A stretch of 64,000 bases of DNA, from positions 2,604,117 to 2,668,116 of the forward strand of contig NC_043990.1 of the NCBI RefSeq assembly GCF_902150065.1. Direction: 5' to 3'. Below are positions 21,508-32,152 of the stretch, piece after piece. Both the position numbers and the translations under genes were made by a program. Below the pieces are notes generated by a model, which was given only the letters and a program-made list of their open reading frames with translations, did no database searches and was not told where the DNA came from. This DNA is from Myripristis murdjan (Eukaryota > Chordata > Actinopteri > Holocentriformes > Holocentridae). The first letter of the stretch is position 1, and each line of letters begins with the position of its first letter.

Positions 21508-22084
21508 ATGATGATGTCACACATTCTCCTGCTGGGCACCCTGGGGCTCCTTGTTCAGGGTGAGACTCTCTTCTGAAAACTTGGCTTCAGGATGCAACCA
21601 GCTTTACCACAATCATCTTCTGCTGTGATGGAGAAACACTGAGACCAGCAGCATTCACCTTCTTCCATCTGTTCTCCATGTTAAAGAAATCCTCCTCTTC
21701 TGTTTTCATATTCATTATCTTTCTCCAAGCTGTATTTGTCTCAATAACCCTTCTGCTCTTTTGGATATTTTCCAGATTCATCAGGAGAAATCACTCTGAC
21801 TCAGTCTCCTGGATCTCAGTCTGTTAGTGCAGGACAGACTGTCTCCATCAGATGTAAAGTCAGTACAAATACTGGCTACCTCGCCTGGTACCTTCAGAAA
21901 CCTGGAGAAGCTCCTAAACTCCTGATATATTCTGCTACAAGCCGTCAGTCTGGAGTTTCAAGTCGTTTTAAAGGCAGTGGATCAGGGAGTGACTTCACTC
22001 TGACCATCAGTGGAGTCCAGGCTGAAGATGCAGCAGTTTACTACTGTCAGAGTTACCACTATATCAACAGTCAGTATCTGTTCA
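21508..22084 (+). CDS. Light-chain V gene VB4, chimeric, plus strand (12-RSS)
   Basis: Leader exon 21508-21559 ([17 protein letters not shown]) and V exon 21776-22084. Promoter, leader, intron, frameworks 1-2 ([24 protein letters not shown]) and CDR2 SATSRQS are VB-type. From about 21970, framework 3 ([18 protein letters not shown]), CDR3 ([12 protein letters not shown]) and RSS spacer AAAAAGCATTGT are those of the plus-strand V family. After the nonamer (22104-22112) the flank CTGGAGAGGAACTGATCTGA is again VB-type. The swap is therefore internal, as left by gene conversion. All other VB genes in the window are on the minus strand. Frame open, heptamer 22085-22091. Confidence 0.9.
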
Positions 22085-22189
22085 CACAGTGAAAAAGCAT
22101 TGTACAAAAACCTCCCTCAGCTGGAGAGGAACTGATCTGACTCAACAGCTGCAGAAACACTAAAACTCTAGAGGAATGAAAATAAAGCC

Positions 22190-22427
22190 ACAGCATCAGT
22201 TTTTAAATCAGTATTTATTTACACATTATAAAATACTTAGAATTAATTAAAACTTGTAATATTAAATTTTTTTGGAAAACAAATATATTTCCCTGTCATA
22301 TTTTATTGCAAGCAGGTTCATTAACATTCACACGAATCAAATAATCAAATTCAAATTTAAGAAAAAAAAAAATCAACTATTTATGACAGGTAATTCACAT
22401 TATTAATGCTTATACATACATGAAAAA
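22190..22427. other. AT-rich spacer between VB4 and the V remnant
   Basis: Past the VB 3' flank the sequence is AT-rich with no recognised content up to the orphan V 3' flank. Confidence 0.6.
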
Positions 22428-23150
22428 GATAGTGAAAAAGCGTGGTACAAAAACCTCCCTCAGTCAGACTGAACAGAAACTGAAGTGACTGCTGCAGCTG
22501 GAAGCTACTGCAGGGACTGATACAGTTCACTGAGGACACACACACACACACACACACACACTGTATCATCTTGTTCATAGTGTCAGTGTCAGTTTTCCCT
22601 CTGAGCTTCAAACAGCCACCTCCCACCTCAACAAGCTGAAAGTTCCCCCAAATGAAGAGGACAGTTCCAGTGAAGAAGCCCAATCAGAAACATTAAAAGC
22701 ACAACAACATGGAGCAAAGTGAGCTGCACTGATGCCGACCCCCAAACCACTGCTGAATGATCCAAACAGCTTATCCCCCACACATCAACATCCATTCACT
22801 GAACACACAGGAAAACGTCACATACACATCAGTAACAATGTATGCTAAGGCTAATACCAATAGTGCAATAAAATGTCTGTTAAACAGATTACATGTTACA
22901 TTAGTGTTGTGTCACTGTTCAGTGTGGTTATGGCTGTGGGATAAAAACTGTTCCAGAATCGTGTGGTGCATGTTTTGATGGATCTGTGTCTTCTGCCAGA
23001 TGGCAAAAGTTCAAAAAGGTGGTGGGCAGGGTGGAAAGGGTCCTTGATTATGCTGTGTGACTTCTGTAAACAGTGTGAGGTGAAGATTAATAGTGCCATT
23101 CCTTTAAATTTATGTCATTGTTCAAACTAGCACTCATTCCTATATGCTGA
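22428..23150 (+). pseudogene. V-gene remnant: RSS scar and 3' flank without a V exon
   Basis: A decayed heptamer (AGATAGTG region), the 12-base spacer AAAAAGCGTGGT (22435-22446) and an intact nonamer ACAAAAACC (22447-22455) are followed by the standard V 3' flank (CTCCCTCAGTCAGACTGAAC, CA tract, CCACCTCCCACCTCAAC block). Nothing upstream resembles framework 3. The position, just left of C2, equals that of V1 relative to C1 and V9 relative to C3. The V exon of this cluster has been lost, with VB4 now occupying the slot. Confidence 0.85.
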
Positions 23151-23525
23151 TGATATCATTTTTTATTTTTATAACTGTGAATAGTGAGAACAATGACAGC
23201 AAGTTTTCTCCAGTAATAAAAGCAGTAATAAAGCATATGAAAGATGCTTGGCCTAATCACTACTATGCCTGGGAAGCATTATTCTGAATTAAATGAAGCT
23301 TTCCTGAAGTTTGACACCTTCATTTACATTTGGAAATCTTACAGTATGTGTGCCAGCTGAACCTAAAATCCACTCCTCCATCCCCGTGCTTTAATATCAG
23401 TGTAGATCAGGACATAGGACACAACTTATTTGTTAAAAAGATTTTTTTTATTATTATTTTAACATATATAGAGTATCAGCATTACAGCAAGAAAAACCAA
23501 TGGTTATTTCAAGATTTAATAGAGA

Positions 23526-23530
<5 letters not shown>

Positions 23531-23587
<57 letters not shown>
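23531..23587. repeat. (GA)n microsatellite downstream of C2
   Basis: AG run just past the C2 stop in gene sense. A similar run lies at 60737-60783 after C3, and only a short one after C1 (12494-12508). Confidence 0.9.
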
Positions 23588-23590
<3 letters not shown>

Positions 23591-23660
23591 GAGGCAGAGT
23601 GCAGAGTGAGAGCAGCTGCAGAGTGAAACCAGTAGCAGAAGTCCCAGTGAGTCAGGTCAG

Positions 23661-23989
23661 TTACTGGGGACACTGGTCTCTCCTCAGTGTCTCGGCCTGC
23701 GGAGACTGGGAGCCCTGGGTGGCCTCACAGGTGACAGAGCCCAGCTTCCTCCACTGGTCTGCAGTGAGCCTCAGGGTGCTGCTCCAGCTGTAGAGGCCGT
23801 CCTTCTCCAGCACCCCGGGGCTCCTGCTCTGCTCCCAGCTGCTGCTGCTGCTGCTGCTGCCGTCCACCTTCCAGGCCAGCCTCCAGTCTGAGGGGAAGCC
23901 CTTGTTGGCCAGGCACATGAGCGTGGCCCTCCCCTGCTGCAGCTCCTCTCTGGAGGGGGGCAGCACCGTCAGGGTGGGAGGGGCGTCAC
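23661..23989 (-). CDS. Immunoglobulin light-chain constant exon C2
   Basis: Same exon structure as C1 (acceptor CTCCTAG, phase 1, start 23989; TAA at 23661-23663). It differs from C1 only near the C terminus ([17 protein letters not shown]). Cysteines, Trp and the Ser run are conserved. Fed by J3, J4 and J5 upstream. Concerted evolution or recent duplication explains the near identity. Confidence 0.95.
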
Positions 23990-24991
23990 CTAGGAGACAC
24001 CAATCAGCTTAGAGGGCGGGAAATAAGCAGCTGGCAGTCAGTCAGCGGGCGGTTGGACACCTTTACTGTGTGAGAGTCCATTTTCCCCTTTAAGGACTTT
24101 CTGTCAGATGGTTTTTATGCTCCAGCAGTCACTCATTCACACCCTGTTTCACTTCCCTTTAAGAAGCCTCTCATGCACATCAGCACAGAAAGAGTCCTCA
24201 TATGAACAGAAATACATCAATATACATAACAGATAAAAATGAAAATTATTTGGCTACTCCATAAAAATTATCACTAATGCCATGTTTCTTAAACAAATTA
24301 GGGAATAGAAAAAAAACATGGAACTTCACAGTCTCAATAATTTACAGTTTTTGTCATTACAAATTGTGTTTTATTTAAAGTTAAAATGAATGCACACTAA
24401 AATAGTGGATGTTTTGAAGAAATCTGAACAAGAACATCTTTAACTGAGATAAACCTTTGTTGAGCATTTTCAGCCAAAAAGATTATAGAGCCACAAAATT
24501 CTGTTCAGCAAAACTGATTCCAGTCAACAAACACACAAAGTAATATATCAAATTATTTTCATCCCACATGTGAAAAAAATATGAGATGAAATTAAGAATG
24601 TGAAATTTGGCTACATTTTCAGATTTTAATCTTGATCCCCACTCTCTTCAAATTAGTTTTCATTCATCTTCACATGTCATGTAAAAATACTAAAATAAAA
24701 TCAATTTGGTCAAACTGTCTGAAGGAACCAAAGCTTTGCATTCAACTTTTCTAACTTTCAAGCTGGTCAGTTGTAAACATTTTTCACAATTTATAATGAA
24801 AAGTCTAAAGAAGTACTGAGTCAAACTAAGTGGTTAAGGAGAAAAAGAGACAAGAAAAAACCGTGACTATAAGTGATGGAAGTTAACAAAATACATGTTA
24901 AAACCAACCACTAACACTCACACAGAAGAATAAAAGTAACCCAGCAGCAGTAACACATTACATGATATTTAATATTTGTGCAGAAACTTAC
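23990..24991 (-). other. J3-C2 intron
   Basis: Intron paralogous to 12924-13946, with the TCTGTCAGATGGTTTTTATG block at 24092-24190. AT-rich, no gene. Confidence 0.8.
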
Positions 24992-25029
24992 TTCCAACAT
25001 CCAGTCTGGTTCCTCCACCAAAAGTCCAC
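24992..25029 (-). CDS. Light-chain J segment J3
   Basis: Encodes [12 protein letters not shown]; Trp in first position as in many kappa J segments. Donor GTAAGT; heptamer 25030-25036; 23-base spacer; nonamer 25060-25068. Confidence 0.92.
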
Positions 25030-25357
25030 CACAGTGATACAAACTCATTGAGCCGCCGTACAAAAACCTCTGACTGTAGAGAGACACGGCTCTCTCACTT
25101 TGTCAGAGAAAGCAACAACTACAAGCCCTCAAGATGCCACTTTAAAGAAATAATCTGGAATAAATGCCTTCTCTTCTGTTTCTAATGAATTTCATTTTAA
25201 TAAAGTTGATTTCACTACTTAGAGATCACTGTTGGTTTAAAATCAGAACTTAACACAGAAAGTCAAGCATGGCAGTTTTTTTCATAAGGTTCAAATAATA
25301 TGAAAAAATAAATATTTTTCTAATGGATTGGTAAGAACATGAAATAATTACACTTAC

Positions 25358-25395
25358 TTCCAACATCCAGTCTGGTTCCTCCACCAAAAGTCAAC
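25358..25395 (-). CDS. Light-chain J segment J4
   Basis: Encodes [12 protein letters not shown] with donor GTAAGT. Heptamer 25396-25402, 23-base spacer, nonamer 25426-25434. Confidence 0.92.
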
Positions 25396-25785
25396 CACAG
25401 TGATACAAACTCATTGAGCCGCCGTACAAAAACCTCTGACTGTAGAGAGACACGGCTCTCTCACTTTGTCAGAGAAAGCAACAACTACAAGCCCTCAAGA
25501 TGCCACTTTAAAGAAATATTCTGGAATAAATGCTTTCTCTTTCCGTTCTAATGAACTTAATTGAAAATAACTTAAATTAACTCAATTAAAGAAATGTGAT
25601 CAATCATTTGGATTCAGTTTTTCAATGTCTCCTCTGATTTCACTACTTAGAGATCACTGTTGGCTTAAAATCAGATATTAACACGGAAAATCAAGTACGG
25701 CAGTTTGTTTCATGAAGTGCAAATGATATGAAAAAATGAATATTTTTCTCATGGATTGGTAAGAACATGAAATAATTAAACTTAC

Positions 25786-25823
25786 TTCCAAACTCCAGTC
25801 TGGTTCCACCACCAAAAGTGTAC
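25786..25823 (-). CDS. Light-chain J segment J5 (variant LEFG)
   Basis: Encodes [12 protein letters not shown], the only J here with LEF instead of LDV. The second Gly codon is also changed silently. Donor GTAAGT; heptamer 25824-25830; 23-base spacer; nonamer 25854-25862. It is the most 5' J of cluster 2. Confidence 0.92.
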
Positions 25824-25929
25824 CACAGTGATACAAACTCATTGAGCCGCCGTACAAAAACCTCTGACTGTAGAGAGACACGGCTCTCTCACTTTGAAAA
25901 CAACAAACTCTCCTCAGTCTCAGCGACCA

Positions 25930-26150
25930 AAACTGACCAGCTGATGGAACAATCAGCTAAACTATCAAACTGGACCAATTTTAAACCCTCATTAATTAGA
26001 TTTTTGCAGAATCTTGTAAAACTTGTTAAGTGATATTCATGTCTCTCCAAGTCAATTAAACAGAAAAAAACATTTTGAAAACATCTTTAGAATCATCAGA
26101 CTAAACTTCATTCATTCATTCATTCATTCATTCTTTTTTGGCCTCTTTTC
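25930..26150. other. short spacer with (ATTC)n
   Basis: AT-rich sequence with a CATT repeat at about 26110-26133 that marks the edge of the LINE fragment to the right. No gene. Confidence 0.5.
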
Positions 26151-27005
26151 CAGAGCCAGGTTGTCGTGGCAGCGAGCTGAGGAGGTCAGCCCAAATTACC
26201 TTTTCCAGGGCCACATCCAGCAGCTCCTCCTGGGGGATCCCAAGGTGTTTCCAGGCCAGCCGGGATACATAATCTCCTCCCAGCGTGTCCTGGGTCTTCC
26301 CTATGGCCTCTTCCCAGGTGGTCGTGCCCAGAACACCTCCACCGGGGGGCGACCAGGAGGCATCCTGACTAGATCCCTGAACCACCTCAGCCAGCTCCTT
26401 TCAATGTGGAGGGTCAGCGGCTCTACTCCGAGCTCCTCACACTATCCCTAAGGGTGCACCCGGCCACCCTGCAGAGCAAACTCATTTCTGCCACTGGTAC
26501 CTGCGATCTCATTCTTTCGGTCACCACCCAGAGCTCGTGACCACAGGTGAGGGTTGGAACAAAGATCGACCAGTAAATCGAGAGCCTTGCCTTCTGACTC
26601 AGCTCCTTCTTCACCATGATGGTCCGGTACAGTGACTACAACTGCTGCTGCTGCCCCGATCTGCCTGTGGATCTCCCGCTCCATTCTCCCCTCAATTGTC
26701 AAACAAAACCCTGAGACTTTAACTCCTCCACTTGAGGACGCAACTCACTCCTCAATTAGAAAGGGCAAAACACCTTTTTCTGAAAGAGAACCATGGCCTT
26801 GGACTTAGAGCTGCTGATCCTCATCCTGACCACTTCACTCTTGGCTGCAAACTGCCTCAGTGCATGCTGGGAGGTCACAGGCTGATGAGGCCAGCAGGAC
26901 CACATCATCTGCAAAGAGCAGGGACGAAATCCTGTGGTCACCAAAGTGACTGCGCCTTGAAATCCTGTCCAAAAAGATCACAAACAGTAGACAAGGAGCA
27001 GCCCT
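26150..27005 (-). mobile_element. degenerate LINE ORF2 3' fragment
   Basis: On the minus strand several frames together keep recognisable parts of a LINE ORF2. They are a FADDVVLL-like palm box (near 26910), KSKAMVLFQKK, KKELSQKARLSIYWS and PTLTCGHELWV (thumb, near 26530-26600), then DYVSRLAWKHLGIPQEELLDVA near the end. The clade is unresolved. The fragment is 5'-truncated and broken by many frameshifts. A second copy with further deletions lies at 54880-55560. Confidence 0.7.
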
Positions 27006-27009
27006 AAAC

Positions 27010-27278
27010 TAAACTAAACTTGCTTAAACATAATTGTAGATTGTTAATATGGGAAACCTTACAGATATTGTTTGTCATTTCTCATGATGGTGAATTTGAT
27101 CTTAATAACATTTTCAACACGGTGAATAAAGCCTAAATTGACAGAATATAACTGGATGAATGTGACATGAATATTGTGCTCATTCCAGGGTCTCATAGTC
27201 TCCTTAAGATCAGAGAGTTCTGCTGTGCCTGGAAAAATCCTCACGGACAGAGTGTTGTTCAGCTTCCTGACCTGAGGC

Positions 27279-27315
<37 letters not shown>

Positions 27316-28090
27316 CCCTGGGTCAAGGGAGGGCCCTCTAACCTGTAAATAATGTGCTGGGGGCTTTGGAGATCATGTCGTCCTGAGCAGGAACAAGCCA
27401 CATGGTGGCGCTGGTTGGGAAGTCGACTCTCAGCAGGTTGGAGGTCGGCATGAAAAGGTCAAATATGAACAGAACTGGGTCCTGAGTCACGGAGCAGGGT
27501 CAGTGATTGAGCGAGCTAACTTGTAGCTTCAACCTGGTTTAACAGGGTCACGGACGAGGCTCACCTCAAGCCCAGCTGGGTCGCCATGGTAACTGATGTC
27601 ACAGAACTAACCTGCTGCGGCTCGGTTTTTGTCCAGGCTTTCTGATCCAAACAGGTAAAGTCTCAGCCAATCAGCTGACCAATCAGCTGTTTGGAGAGAT
27701 GCAGTGATCATTCCTACAGGATCCTAGTGAGGACAAAAATGCTGTTTTCAAATGGAGGCAACAGTTGACCTGCCATACGGTGTGTGATGTTCAGAGGGAG
27801 ACGTGTGAACACACCAGCAGAATCACATTTGTCTTTAATGTAAACTGAAATACTTAATTATGCAATGTGTTTGAATTCTTCGAGTGTGATTGAACAGCAG
27901 CATTTCTGAATTAAAAAAAAAACAGCTGAAAAAAACCCCAAAAGAAAGTCCCCTTTGTAAATGTGAAAAAATGGGAAAAATCAGGAATGTCTTACACTTC
28001 AAATGATTACAAAAAATTAACAAAATCTGTTCTGAATTTGTGTCTTTCTAACAAAGTCCATTGTGTTTTAGTGTCTCTGCAGCTGTTGAG
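27010..28090. repeat. spacer block shared with 55560-57180
   Basis: Non-coding duplicated sequence with a (GT)n run at 27282-27314 and the segment GCCATGGTAACTGATGTCAC, which is also related to 14775 and 63005. Beyond 27830 it turns AT-rich up to the VB2 RSS. No gene recognised. Confidence 0.6.
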
Positions 28091-28146
28091 TCAGATCAGT
28101 TCCTCTCCAGTTGAGGGAGGTTTTTGTACGACATTGTTTCACTGTG

Positions 28147-28714
28147 TGAACGGTGTGCTGCTATACTGCTGACAGTAGTAAACTCCTGAATCTTCAGCCT
28201 GGACTCCACTGATGGTCAGAGTGAAGTCAGTCACAGATCCACTTCCACTAAAACGACTTGAAACTCCAGACTGAAGGGTTGTGGCACGATATATCAGGAG
28301 TTTAGGAGCTTCTCCAGGTTTCTGAAGGTACCAGGCGAGATAGCTACTAACACTTGTACTGGCTTTACATCTGATAGAGACAGTCTGTCCTGGACTAACA
28401 GACTGAGATCCAGGAGACTGAGTCAGAGTGATTTCTCCTGATGAATCTGGAAAATATCCAAAAGAACAGAAGGGTTATTGAGACAAATACAGCTTGGAGA
28501 AAGATGATGAATATGAAAACAGAAGAGGAGGATTTCTTTAACATGGAGAACAGATGGAAGAAGGTGAATGCTGCTGGTCTCAGTGTTTCTCCATCACAGC
28601 AGAAGATGATTGTGGTAAAGCTGGTTGCATCCTGAAGCCAAGTTTTCAGAAGAGAGTCTCACCCTGAACAAGGAGCCCCAGGGTGCCCAGCAGGAGAATC
28701 TGTGACATCATCAT
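28147..28714 (-). CDS. Light-chain V gene VB2 (minus strand, 12-RSS)
   Basis: Leader exon 28714-28663 ([17 protein letters not shown]); V exon 28446-28147. CDR1 is [11 protein letters not shown]2 RATTLQS, framework 3 GSGSVTDFT, where Val replaces the usual Gly or Ser. EDSGVYYC is followed by germline CDR3 QQYSSTPF. Heptamer 28146-28140, 12-base spacer, nonamer 28127-28119. It lies upstream of J5-J3-C2 in the same orientation, so joining is deletional. Confidence 0.92.
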
Positions 28715-29760
28715 TGTGCTGCCGGCGTGTCAGTGGCTCTGAAAGGCCTGGACAGCCACTGATCAACACTGGCCTCTTAACGGGTGGAGAGCAGAGAGGC
28801 AGGACACATATGCAAACACACACAACTATTTGAATGATCCTCCAGGGAACAGCGGACCCCCAAAACCTTGCTGAGAAGATAGAGGTGACTGTGAATAACA
28901 AAGGTCTTTCAGATCTGAGCTGGAAACTGCTGAAGACAAGTGACTCATGACGAGGATAATGTGTTGAGAAACACCATGGTGAGAAGCTGGAATAGTGACT
29001 CCAATGCTGAAGGAACGGCTGGAAAAGCAGCTTGATTTAGGACGTGGAGGATTTGCCGTCAGTGTGAATGGAACCAGGGGCAGGTAGCTAGGTGAGCGCT
29101 TTCTGAGCTGAAGAGCAGATCAGAAAGAGCAGGAATCTCAGATCTTTAAAGGGAGAGGCAGTTTGCCAGGCTTTCAAATGGACTGAGAGACGGATACATC
29201 TGATGAATAAACATGAGGTCAGTAGGTTTGATTGGTCTCTGTCCATTTCAGTGAGAAGACCAGAACATTGTGAGGAGAACAACAGGTGGAATATGCAGGG
29301 GGAAGCAGACAGGTTGAACTCTATGGTTGAGGCTCTGAATATGGAAGATGTGAGAAAAGTGAAGGAGGCCAGCAGAAACTTGGCCTGAGTGTGTGGACGT
29401 TATGTGGGTGGTTTCAACCTCAGGGAATAATGTTGATAGAAATGGAGAGAAGAAGCAGTGTTGAGAGAAAGATGATGGGAAGGCAAAACGGACTCCTGAT
29501 GTTGGAGGCCTCTATAGAGCAGAGACATTTTGGGCCGTCTGGATGAGGCTTGGAGCAGCAGTCAGCTGCTTGGAGAAGAAGCTGATTCTCCTGAAGCATC
29601 AGGCTTTAAGGAGTTTCTTTCAGATGGTTTTTATGCTCCAGCAGTCACTCACTCACACACTGTTTCACTTCCCTTTAAGAAGCCTCTCACGCACATCAGC
29701 ACACTAACATGGTATGAGCTGACAACCTTTACATCACACTGGAAATAAAAGGAGAAAATA
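28715..29760 (-). repeat. VB2 5' region (triplicated block)
   Basis: Copy of the block upstream of VB1 and VB3, with octamer-like ATGCAAAC at 28810-28817. Non-coding. Its right end (29620-29700) repeats the segment found in the J-C introns. Confidence 0.75.
28810..28817 (-). promoter_or_regulatory. VB2 octamer-like promoter element
   Basis: GTTTGCAT in gene sense, about 95 bases upstream of the VB2 leader. Confidence 0.7.
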
Positions 29761-30048
29761 TTTAAAGATATTTAAAAACTTTCTTTTCTACATCAGTTAA
29801 TACATAGTACTTTTTTCAAAAAGTGGGGCAAAAATAGAGGAAAATCAGATTTTTAACACATTTTAAAGTACTTTTTTAATTTGTTGAAAGAAAAGTCAAA
29901 GTAAATGTACATTAATATGTGTTTGTTCTGCAGAAATCTGGAAAAAGAAGCTGTCAGATATTAAATTAATTTACACATTTAGAAACATCCTGATGAGAGT
30001 AATGTGTGTCCCTGTTGGAGTGGGTCAGAGCATTTCCATAGAGAGCCA

Positions 30049-30094
30049 CTTTGCATCAGCAGCACCATGCTCCAGTGCTCTGGGAGAGTTTATA
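30049..30094 (+). promoter_or_regulatory. V3 promoter
   Basis: CTTTGCAT at 30049-30056 and TTTATA at 30089-30094. Confidence 0.75.
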
Positions 30095-30173
30095 GTCCTG
30101 AGAGTTGAAGACTGGATGACTGACAGCTGTCCTTCATGACAACAGAAGCCCCAGAAATCCTCCTCATCAAAAC

Positions 30174-30656
30174 ATGATTTTGAGCTCCATCCTCATTTGG
30201 ACTCTCCTCTGCTGCTGCTTGACAGGTAAAGTCCAGAGAATCAAAGTCCTCTCCTCTATGAAGATCCGTCCCTCTGAAATGAAGCAGAGAAAAGCATGAC
30301 GCTGCTTTCTGTTTTTGTCTGTGTGTCCTCAGAGTCCAGAGGCCAGGTCACAGTGACTCAGCCTGGAGCAGTGAGGGCTGCTCTGGGAGCCTCCGCCACC
30401 ATCACATGTAAAACCAGCCCGGCTGTTCGAGTGTGGAACAGCTACCACCTTTTAGCCTGGTACCAACAGAGAGATGGAGAAGCTCCTAAACTCCTCATTT
30501 ACTATGCTAATACTCGTCAATCAGGGATTCCAGATCGTTTTACAGGCAGTGGATCAGGGAGTGACTTCACTCTGACCATCAGTGGAGTCCAGGCTGAAGA
30601 TGCAGCAGTTTACTACTGTCAGAGTCAACATTATATCAACAGTCAGTATCTGTTCA
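30174..30656 (+). CDS. Light-chain V gene V3 (12-RSS)
   Basis: Leader exon 30174-30225 (MILSSILIW..., Thr2 changed to Ile); V exon 30333-30656. CDR1 is [16 protein letters not shown]2 YANTRQS, CDR3 [18 protein letters not shown] carries Arg instead of Lys. The RSS spacer AAAAAGCATTGT (nonamer 30676-30684) is the same as in chimeric VB4, making V3 or a close relative a candidate donor for that conversion. Confidence 0.92.
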
Positions 30657-30879
30657 CACAGTGAAAAAGCATTGTACAAAAACCTCCCTCAGTCAGACTG
30701 AACAGAAACTGAAGTGACTGCTGCAGCTGGAAGCTACTGCAGGGACTGATACAGTTCACTGAGGACACACACACACACACACACAAAGAAAACACACACT
30801 GTATCATCTTGTTGATAGTGTCAGTGTCAGTTTTCCCTCTGAGCTTCAAACAGCCACCTCCCACCTCAACAAGCTGAAT

Positions 30880-31690
30880 GTTCCCCCAAATGAAGAGGAC
30901 AGTTCCAGTGAAGAAGCCTAATCAGAAACATTAAAAGCACAACAACATGGAGCAAAGTGAGCTGCCCTGATTCCGACCCCCAAACCACTGCTGAATGACA
31001 GCTCGAAGTCTCTGAAAGTCCATTTTCATGTCATAGTGGAATGAATGGAAACCAATGGCTGTAATAAAAGTGAGGAAAAATGGTATGTGAGTTCTTAAAT
31101 ACCACTGCTTGTTTTGGGAAAAGATCAGCAGAAACATTTTGTAGATTTGACCCTGAACATTCAGAGTCACTGGGATGGTCCTTTAAGGCCTCATGTCTAC
31201 TTATGAGAAGATGTGAGCTCAACTGGCCAACTGTAATTGGCTGATCTGTGATTTCAGGCAGGTGATGTCACCACCTGTTGTGCTCTGCAGCAGATGACAT
31301 CACCTGGAACCAGCCAATAGCATGTTACCGATTCAGTGTCCTGATGTCCGCCAGCAGATGTCAGGCCTCACACACATTTGGGTTTGGGGTTTGGGGACTT
31401 TAAGATTGATTTATTTTTTCTTTCCCTCATTTTTATCCACATTCTGCTCAAGTTAGTTTTCACTGAGCTCAGAATTTCAGGTTAAAAAGTGAAATGTACC
31501 AATCAGTATAGTATAACACAGCAAAGGAAGTAATGCTGTTTTCACTCTTTACTGACATGTAAGTTGTTGACTTTTCTCAGTTTGTCCACAATGTGTAAAG
31601 AAAAGTGCAATAAAGCAGCTGAGTCAGACATCATGGTGAAAGGAGGAAACAGGATTTAATGAATCATATCATATTTAACAAGTATGCAGA
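30880..31690. other. V3 3' flank and spacer
   Basis: After the CA tract (about 30764-30785) and the standard V 3' flank to about 31000, the sequence turns unique. It carries GATGTCACCACCTG and GATGACATCACCTGG near 31265-31310. No gene recognised. Confidence 0.55.
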
Positions 31691-31696
31691 AACATT

Positions 31697-31734
31697 TTTC
31701 CAACAATCAGTTTTGTTTCTCCACTAAAAGTCCA
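31697..31734 (-). pseudogene. decayed J segment
   Basis: Aligns with the other J units from the flank AAGTATGCAGAAACA through the J to GACACGGCTCTCTCACT. It would encode WTFSGETKLIVGK, so the first Gly of FGGG is lost. The heptamer position reads GAGAGCG rather than CACAGTG, no nonamer remains, and the donor GTAAGT is destroyed. It lies alone between V3 and V4 with no C, a fossil of an older cluster. Confidence 0.8.
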
Positions 31735-32027
31735 GAGAGCGACTGATTCATTGAAAACCTCATGGTTGTCTTGATGACACGGCTCTCTCACTGTGAAAGG
31801 ATTGACCTGACTGAAATTCATTTTACTTTTTGAAACCTAGCTGATATAATAAAGTTAAAAATCTATCAAACTGTGCCACAATAAAACAAAACAAAGGACA
31901 TTCTTGGATTAAACATGTCAAGCCAAATGTAGATAGAAACTGTCTTTATTAAAATATCAGTAAAGAGTCAATGGAGAGTAATGTGTGTCCCTGTTGCAGT
32001 GGGTCAGAGCATTTCCATAGAGAGCCA

Positions 32028-32073
32028 CTTTGCATCAGCAGCACCATGCTCCAGTGCTCTGGGAGAGTTTATA
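32028..32073 (+). promoter_or_regulatory. V4 promoter
   Basis: CTTTGCAT at 32028-32035 and TTTATA at 32068-32073. Confidence 0.75.
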
Positions 32074-32152
32074 GTCCTGAGAGTTGAAGACTGGATGACT
32101 GACAGCTGTCCTTCATGACAACAGAAGCCCCAGAAATCCTCCTCATCCAAAC

